This document shows, one piece after another, positions 52,357-61,300 of a stretch of 64,000 nt of DNA (the stretch's first letter is position 1; each line of letters starts with the position of its first letter). This stretch comes from a virus. The stretch is taken from positions 24,898 to 88,897 of IMG/VR virus record IMGVR_UViG_3300020177_001482; one strand, 5' to 3'. A program made the translations under genes and the position numbers. The notes under the pieces are model-generated. The model was not told the DNA's origin and searched no databases. It saw only the letters and a program-made list of their open reading frames with translations.

Positions 52357-52364
52357 TATTTATT
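52357..52364 (-). promoter_or_regulatory. late-promoter-like box AATAAATA
   Basis: On the - strand, TAAATA starts on the TAA stop of the giant gene and ends 6 bases before the ATG at 52350. It matches the T4 late box TATAAATA at seven of eight positions. Confidence 0.45.
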
Positions 52365-55300
52365 CAGGTGCGTTTGTGGGTTCATTAGCAATGAATTTAG
52401 CCTGTTGAGTGCTTGATGCTTGTAATCCTTTACCATCCGCTGGATTACCATCTAGTGCCGTGTACCAAACCTGTCCTTTCTTGTGTAAAATTTTAATCTG
52501 TGTGCCTGAAGCAGGTGCTGTGCTCAATGTTACAGCAGTCGTGCTTCCGTCCACAGAGTAGTTGATAGTTGATCCATCCTCGCTAGTGAGCAACAATCGT
52601 TGGCCACCAATGAATATGTCTAACTCACTAGCGGATGATGGTGCTTGTGATAGTGCGAATGTTGCCGTGCTACCATCACCTGTGAAGGTGTTGGTGTACA
52701 CAGTGTCCGCATAAGGGATGGTTTGAGTACCAGACGCATCTACCACTTCAGTGCCTGATCCATGCTCCTTAATTCCTGTACCAAGTGTTCCACGTCTTAG
52801 TTGTCCCAACGTGTTACCTGATTTCGTAAAGTATTCTATTCTCTCTTTGTCTATGAATATGACACCAGGGAGGTTCGCAGATGCGTTTGGTGTTGGTAGC
52901 ACACTTGCATCTTCCACTGTTATGGTCTGTGTTCCTGCAGTCATATCTACTGTTAATTTTGTTGTTCCTGTTTTACTGATACGTTTGTAGAACGTCCTAT
53001 TCATCATGTCCTTGAATATTCTGAATCCTGTGGCACCCGTCGCTGATTCTATAGCAAAGTACATCACATCCAGTCTATCGCTTGAAGTAATCGTCTTGCC
53101 GTAGACTGTGATAGTGTTGCCACTTACCAGGTAATCTGATCCTTGTACCAATTGCTCTCCATTCAACCACACGTATGTGTATCCTGCGTTCAGGGTGTCG
53201 AACCTCAACTTGAACACGCCACTTGGTCTTCCTTCGAGAACTTCTCTTCTTTGTTTCATTCCCAATGCATTATTAAATGTAGTCACTGACAATACATCAC
53301 TTGCAGTCAAACTGTAAGGAGATGTTATCGCACTAGGAACTAAAATTATGTCCGTGCCTTCGTTGTAATACTGATTATCTACCAATGTTGATATGCAGAT
53401 CACATCTGTCGAAGTAGGCACTGATGCAGTCACAAATTCGATGTTTTGATTCCCAATGTCCACAGTGTAGTCGGTGTTTAGATCTTTTTTCGTTCCGTTA
53501 ACAAACACCTGTACCTGGCTTGCCGTTGTGATTGTTTTTGCTGGATCAACGGTTGAATCATCTTCCAGTCCTGACACTACACCGTATGTGTATGTGCTTC
53601 CATCACCCACGTAGTAGGTGTTGTCCGGTCCTCGTAGCACCCTTCCGTTTACTTCTACAGTTGTGAGTCCTGAGAATGGTCCTATGGCACCGGGTGGATA
53701 TGTCAGCGTGTGTCTGTTTGTTGAACCATCGTAAGTTATGGTTTGATTTCTAACACTTGCATAACTTCTTGTAGATGTTGCGGATTTGTTGAATCCAGCA
53801 ATCTGTATGTAAGAACTTGCCGCTGGTGCTGAATCGAATATCACTGTGATCGTGTTGGCCGCAGTCGTTGTCGTGTATGCAGTGGTTGGCACTCCGTCTA
53901 TTGTAACGTACATGTCAGAGGACGTTGAATCTAGATTGAATTCTCCCCTTGTTGAAGTTAAGAAAGTTGTTGTGCTACCGTCACCTGTGAACGTGTTTAG
54001 CACTCTGTAATTCTCTCCCGATATTGCAAACACCCTTGTTGATATGACACTGTTGTTTGCAGGTGCAGATGTAAATGTAATTGTTTTGTTTGCAACATTG
54101 ACGCTGTAGTCTGTTGTTGATTTTTTCACAGATCCATTTACACTCACTGTGACAGAACCTAGCGTTCCTGGATAGTCTCCAATACTGAATGTTGTTGTAC
54201 TTCCGTTACCTCTGTGATTCATCTCGCTTATAAAAGGCACACCCGACTCTGGCGATGTGTAAACCTTGATGTCTAACGTGTCAAATAGTTGTCCTGGAAT
54301 AACCTCTTCTGGAGCGTAACTTGTGTCCGGAGAAACGAAATCATCTCCTTCCAATACTATATCACTAGGTGCATGTCCCAATGCTGATGTGAAGAGACCT
54401 CCTTTGATAATAGAATCTAACGTCCTGTCATCGGTCGGAGTAAGAACGCCGTCGTCATCGAAAGGTATGAACTCAACCAATGCGTTTGCTTCTGGTGTTT
54501 CGCTGATAGTGAACGTTGCGGTTGATCCATCACCCCTGATGACATCTGAAAGTTTCTTCCTTGTGCTGTCATCCTGTGTCAGGTAAACTTGATAAACATC
54601 AGTTGATGCTGGTGCAGTGTCAAACGTGTATGCCGTTGTCGATCCGTCTGCTCTGAACGCCTTGACCCTGGAACCTCCATAATTGTCCCATGGGAAGTCA
54701 TACCAACCCGATTTGTCCCAGCCCGCTTCTTGTGAAAATATTAGACCTGTGACCATTGTGCCACCGTAGTCGACACCTGTCATCACTTGGTCCAGTTCAT
54801 TGCCTGGCATTCCGGACCCTGGTGTGTAGAATCCTTTGGTCCTGTCCGCCGCTGTCAATCCTGTCTCATTTCCATAAACCTTATATACACTCCCTATGTT
54901 GTCATCGAAATCTGTGCTTGATGTGAATGCGTTTGTGACTTTGTAAAGCTCATTGTTATATCTGATGAGATCGTTGTAGGCATAACTTGTGCTTGCCACC
55001 CAATCTACTACCCTTGACGTGCTAGACACCCTGTCAAATTTTATAGTTGTGTCAAAATCCCTAACGAGATCATTGTTCAAGTTTGCGTAGGCCTTGGCTG
55101 TGTCTGTTGGTGTTGTTCCGTCTATCTTACCACCTGATATAATAACTGTTGGAGTTGCTGTGTAGTTTGCACCTATACCTGTTACATTTATTTTTGTCAC
55201 TGCACCACCTTGTATAATAGCAGTGGCAGTTGCCGCTGTTGTGGCAGGCGTCACGTACATCTTGAAAGTGCCTGACTTGTCGCTCTCTGACTCCCTGACC

Positions 55301-58300
55301 GATGCTGTTGGTCCATAGAACGTGTCTGTGTAACCATCAAATGTGTAAGTCTTGGTCGTGCCCGAACCTGAATTCTGTGTGTCATATATTTCCGCCTGCT
55401 TCTCGCTAGTGAACAACGGATAGTAGTAACCAAATTGTCCGCTTGTCGCACCTGAACTACTGGTAGCCTGTATCTGGAACGGTCCCGTTGATCCTGTCGT
55501 CCCACCAACTATGGTTACTGTTGGGGCAACCTCGTATCCTGAGCCACCTGCTGTGACGGTTATTGACTGAACGTACTTCTTGTGGTAGTCATACCACATC
55601 TGGTATGGATACTCTGTCAATTTCGCCGTGTCTGAATCAACGTTCAAACTCCTGATCTTGCCTGTCGTGGCATCATAGAAAGTGGGGTTGTCAAAGTCCG
55701 AGAATATACCGTCCTGTGTTTCCGTCTTGTCATAACCCAGTTTGTATTCCCTTAATTTTGTGTGGAATGGTTTGACTTCGTTGATGTAACTTTCTATCCA
55801 ACTGTCTGTGCCCGTTGTGTATGTCTTCCTTTGGTCCAGTTGTCTGACAGAGTTTTTAGCATTTATGAATGAGGTTTTGAACATCCAGTCCACATACGTC
55901 TGTTCAGAAAGTACTTTTCGTAAACCGGTGAAGAACAATGTGTTGTATTCGCCTGCTAGGTCATTTATGAATAGGTCATCCCTCAATGCAGTCAACACTT
56001 TCCTGGTCTCCGTGCTTGGTTCTTGGTCAAAGAAGTTGTCATCGAAGTTGTCCTGTCCTGCAAAGCCGGATGCATCTTGGCTGTAGTCGTAAAGTCGAGT
56101 GCTCAACCTGATGGTTCCGTTTTCTGTTCCCACGTTTTCCCATCCGTCCGCCGTTCTCATGAACAGTTTCCATCCACCGGTGTCCGCACTTGTGACGTTG
56201 ACATGTTTACCTATAGCAAGGTCCAGTGTGTCCAGTTCGTATTGGTACGTTACCTGTTTGTCTATCTTGGTGTTCTCATCATGCACCATATCTCCGTCTG
56301 TCTTGTACCAATCCGTGTACCTCCAGTATGCAGAAGTGTTGTAGGTTTGTATCTTGGTCCTTGACCATTCCGTGCCATCCCAGGTGTATATCGCCCAGTA
56401 GTTGTTGGCTGTCTCATCTGCCTTGACCAAGTAGTTCGTGGTGCCTGATATGTCTGTTGTGTTCACATATGTCAATTCCGCGTATGTGTCCACCGAAGCG
56501 TCCCATTCGCCGCTCTGTGCTGTGGGTTCCGGATCTTGGGAATCCAGGTTTGTTAGATTGACCTGTCCCACCAGTTGATTTTTCTTCAATACACTGTTTG
56601 CGTAGTCTATGATCTCTTTCAGTGCATCATACCTGTCCACGTACCAGCTCTGTCTCGGTCTGATGTTGTTGCCGTATCTCTCGTTCAGCGGAAGATTTAA
56701 ATCTGGTACAATGTCACCTGCAGAATTTTTACCTATCAACGAGTCCCACCAACGAGTCTCTATCTGCTGTCCTGGCCTGTAGTCGGCATCGCCTTCCCTG
56801 ACCAATTTCCAAACACTGTGTGAATCACCCTCAAATGTGTTTGTCCTTATATCCACATTCAGCACTACATCGTCATTGGTTAAATTTGATATGTTGTTCA
56901 ATAGTAATTTGTTGGTGTCAGTGATAGAATAATACTTGTAATCAAATGCCCTAGGATTTGCAATCAGGTTGGCAACAAACGCCACTGTGTTCTTCCTGTG
57001 TTGGTGTATGTGTTTATCTCCGTCTAATCTGTTTGCGGGCAGTGTTGTTTTACCTTTAACCCAGTAGTAGTAGAAGTTTACGAAACTATCTAGTCTTGAA
57101 TCATACTTCTGCACCACAGTGTAATTGGAATCATCACCGTACAGTGCAGTTCCTGATATTGTTGATCCTATGCCCTCAGCCCTGGTGTTCCATTCACTCG
57201 GCAGGAGCCTTGACTCTACCCATTCATAAACATCTATGCTCGAACCTGGGAAAGTCTGTCCCCAGTGATTGTGCTTGTATTCCTGTGTGTCTTGTTCGTA
57301 CCACAACCATTTGACCGTTGACAGATCCCACCATACCTCTCCTATGTGTGTGTCCGCCCAAGGTGTCTTGATGTTTGCTTTGTCTCCCACGTTGTAGGTC
57401 GCTGGATCCCACGCAGTCTTGATGTTGATCTCCCTGTCTGCTATACCAAGGATCCTGCCTTTTATAGGATCATATAAATCATAATAGTCTCGTATTTGTT
57501 TTGTTTTTTTATTAAATTCAAAAACTTTGCCCAGTTTATCAGTATCCATCAACGGTGTTTCAGATACTAAGTTCTTCCATGCATATTGACCATTCACTGT
57601 AAGATCGTAACACGCTACAGTACCATCATTTACTACCTTGGTGCTTCCATCTGACGTTGTGTTGCCGTCGTCTTTTGGTGCACCAACAAAAACAGAATTG
57701 TCAATGACACAAACGCCTCTGCCAAAGTCATCGTCTGCTGTGACATTGTCCGCCATTAGTCTGTCATCCACGACGAATTTCGTGTTGTACATGGTTGCCG
57801 TGAATGCCCCTCCGGATCCTGTGTTGCTGTCCACTATGGTAGTGTCCTGTAGGTCAAATGTTGTCTCCCCTGCGTCAAATTTCATTTCCCTAGAGCTGGC
57901 GAAGTTTTCAGCACCTATGATCAATCTTGTACCAGCATTGTTAATGTCTAGGCTTGTCCCAAACTTCATGTTGGTGCTCGAACTTGGTGCACTTATGGTT
58001 TGTTGCAGTGTATATGTGTTGGTTGAATCGTCTGCGTTCCATTTGTAGTAGTATATGGCTCCTGCATCTGGATGTGCAGTGCCGTCGACACCCGGTGCAC
58101 CTATGATAAGTGTGGTACCATCCTTGCTCATTGCTATAGATTCGCCAAACGCTGTGTTGATACTTGAACCGTCTGAAGCCACACCCGTTATGGTCTGTGC
58201 AAGTGTGAATGAATTCTGTGTGCTACCATCATTGCTCTGTGATGTCTTAATGAATATCTCTACCTTGCCCGCGTTGCCTGGTGCGAGTGAACTTACAGCC

Positions 58301-61300
58301 AGGATGTCACCGTTGTCGTTAACCTGAATCCTGTGTCCGAATCTCTGTCCTGAACCACCTGCTGGTGATTCTATGGTGTAGTCCTGTGTCCAAGTGTCGT
58401 ATGTTGATCCGTCTGCACCCACTCCCCATGTGTACATGTACACCCGACCCCTGTCGTTGTCATGACCTGGTGCGGAAACGAAAAGATATTTGTCTGCTGT
58501 TGTCCTTGTTGAAGTGGTTCCTGGTTCTGAAATCTTGTGTGACCACCCAAAGTTGGCATCCTCATTCAATGTTGATCCATCGGTTGGTGCCCTCACTGTG
58601 TCAAGTATACCGTACTTGAATGTGCTTGGATCCCATATGTAAATTTTAATCAGTCCCGAGTCAATGAATCTAGTGCTTCCGTCGGCCCCAACCGCATTGG
58701 CATATGGTGCTCCTGCTACCACAAAGTTCTCATCTGTACTCATTGATAGAGACTCACCCAACCTGCTGGTGTTATCGTCGTTGTCGGTCATAGTGGCCGT
58801 TGACTGTGTCTGTAGAGTGGTTCCTGGTTCCGCTGAACTTCTGAACTGGAAGTGTACCTCGCCTTGCCCTTTGCCTGGTGCTGATACTACCACTGTCCTT
58901 CCATCGTTACGTGCAACAATCCTGTGTCCAAACTCCTGTTCCGCAGTGCTGGCATCTGGGGATAGGACTAATCCTGTGGTGTATGGATCCTGTTTCTCAT
59001 ACACACGCCACAGTCCCGAACTGTCCGCGTCAGCGAACACTTTGTCTCCTGGTTGTTCTATTGCGTCATTCTTATCAGTGTACTGATCGTATTCCAACAG
59101 GTCATTGACGTTATCCATTGACGCTAACCTAACAGATACAAACTTGTAGATGTTTCCATAACTGTCCGCTGTGGATCCATCTTCCAGTGCAGGTATAAAT
59201 CCAACATTGCCATCATAATCTATGATCACCGTCTTGTGGTCTGGTGTTGCACTGACCTGATACACACCGTTTAGTGTTGATTCCTCACTGTTTGATATGC
59301 CAAAGTAATCTGCCTGTGTTGTTGTGGTGCCCGCACTCAAATTGTGAGAATCGGTGAATGTTATCTCCAACTGTGTTGCATCGTTGATAAGATTTAATGT
59401 TGCTATTTTGATTCCTGCACTCGTAATCCTTAACACGTCCCAGTCTCGGTTGCTCTTGTTGGCAATCCATATTAGGTCATTTGTTGTTATGGCGTTTATG
59501 TCGAGATTCAGTATCTCGTCTATGTTGAACGCAGTGTGTTGTACCTGTTGCAGTTGAGGATATCCTGCAGTCTTGAAGACTTGTGCTGTGTCCCTACTGA
59601 CACCTTCCTTGGTGTAGTCCAATCTCTTGAATGTGGTTGATGCCGTGTACTCAACCGGCTTGTAGTAGAAATTGTCTTTGACTATGGCGTCTGATCTCGC
59701 ATATTCAACGGTGTCCGATGATATATCAAGTAATTCTATACTCTGCGGATCTGCTGTTATCTCATCATCTTTCAATGTGATCTGTATGTTCTCTATGGAA
59801 TCTGTGTTACCAAAGTTACCCGTACGTATCATCCATTCAGGATAAAGATCAAGTGTGATGTCCTCTCCCTCATACTTGGCCTTCAATATCTTGTCTATAG
59901 CGTTCTGTGTGCCTTTCTCCCTGATGTATCCTTGATAGAACTTGTACTGCGACACATCATTGACGAAAAGGTTCTCCAAGTAGTCCCTGCTCTGATATCC
60001 AGTCAGCCTCTGTGCCAATTGCTGTTGTGATTCATCGAAGTTGTTGGTTTCTAGTTCATAGAAATCATTGAACTGTGCTATCTTGTACTCGAAGTTGGGT
60101 ATCAACTGTGGTGCTGGTTTCTCATCTTTGAGTGTCCAGTTGGTTTTTTCGAAAGTGGCACCGGAGTTGTGATTGGTTTTTGCCACATAGAACTTGCCTT
60201 GGTATTCAACACTGTCACCTATCCTGTAGTCTGTGTTTGCAAGCCAATATGTGACCTGTGCGGCGTCAAACACGAAGCCTGGTGCGTAGTAGTCTCCATT
60301 CCATCCTGCTGTTTTCCAACCCACTAGTTTCAGTCTCTGTTGTCTAAATCCTGTGAATGTGTCATAGATAATGTCTGAGAACACTGTGCTATTGTCCAAC
60401 AATAATACGTGTTCCTTCTGTACGGTGTTCAGTGCTATGTTGTAAAGACCCACTGTGTCTGATTTAATCCCCAGTTCAAAAGTCTTGCCAATTCGCTTGG
60501 TAGATATCCCACTGATGTCAATCTTTCTACCGCCCGAGTCTAGCAGTGAATAGTCACCTGCCAGGTTCCTCAGTTTTCCCACAATGCTGTTGTTGGTGTC
60601 TAGTTCGAATCCATCCGCGGCTGGAGAAACGGTTATCGCTGATCCTGGTGACCATTCCTGTGTGGTCCAGAATAAAAATTCACGTACAGCGTTTGACCAG
60701 TTCAGTGTTTCTTTCAGTTCGTTCGAGAACTTGTTGAATCGGAATCCTTGTGATTCAAGCCATTGTCCATAGCCAAACAAGAAGTCTGCAACGTCCTGAA
60801 TGGTGTCAAACACGTGACCATATGGTATGGTCTGTGTTGTTTCTTGATATGCAGTGTACTGCTCTACCACCATTGATCCCTCAACGGACACTGCTGTCGC
60901 TGTGGTGGTCTTGACCGGATAGTTGAAATTGAAGTAAGGTTTAGTAGTACTGTATCCTAACACTTTGTATCCGCCCAGTATTGTAGAACCATCCTGGCTG
61001 ATATCTGTGTTCTTCTCTATCAGCACACCGGAATATTGGAAACTCTCTACAGGGTTTGAAGTCCTGAAAAGTATCTTGTAGTTCTCGTCTGGTATGAATT
61101 TTGAACCAGACTTTGAACCTGGTGAAACACTATCAGTAAGAATTTTTATATTGTCCTTGTCCGTGAAGCCACCCAACTTGTATGCCAACTGCACAGACAG
61201 GTTCTTCATCTTGTCGTAGTAGAATGTCTTGGTGTCTAGGTTCCTCGATATCAGGTAGTTGACCACGAAAGGTTGGTATCCCGCCGTTTGGTATCTGGTT

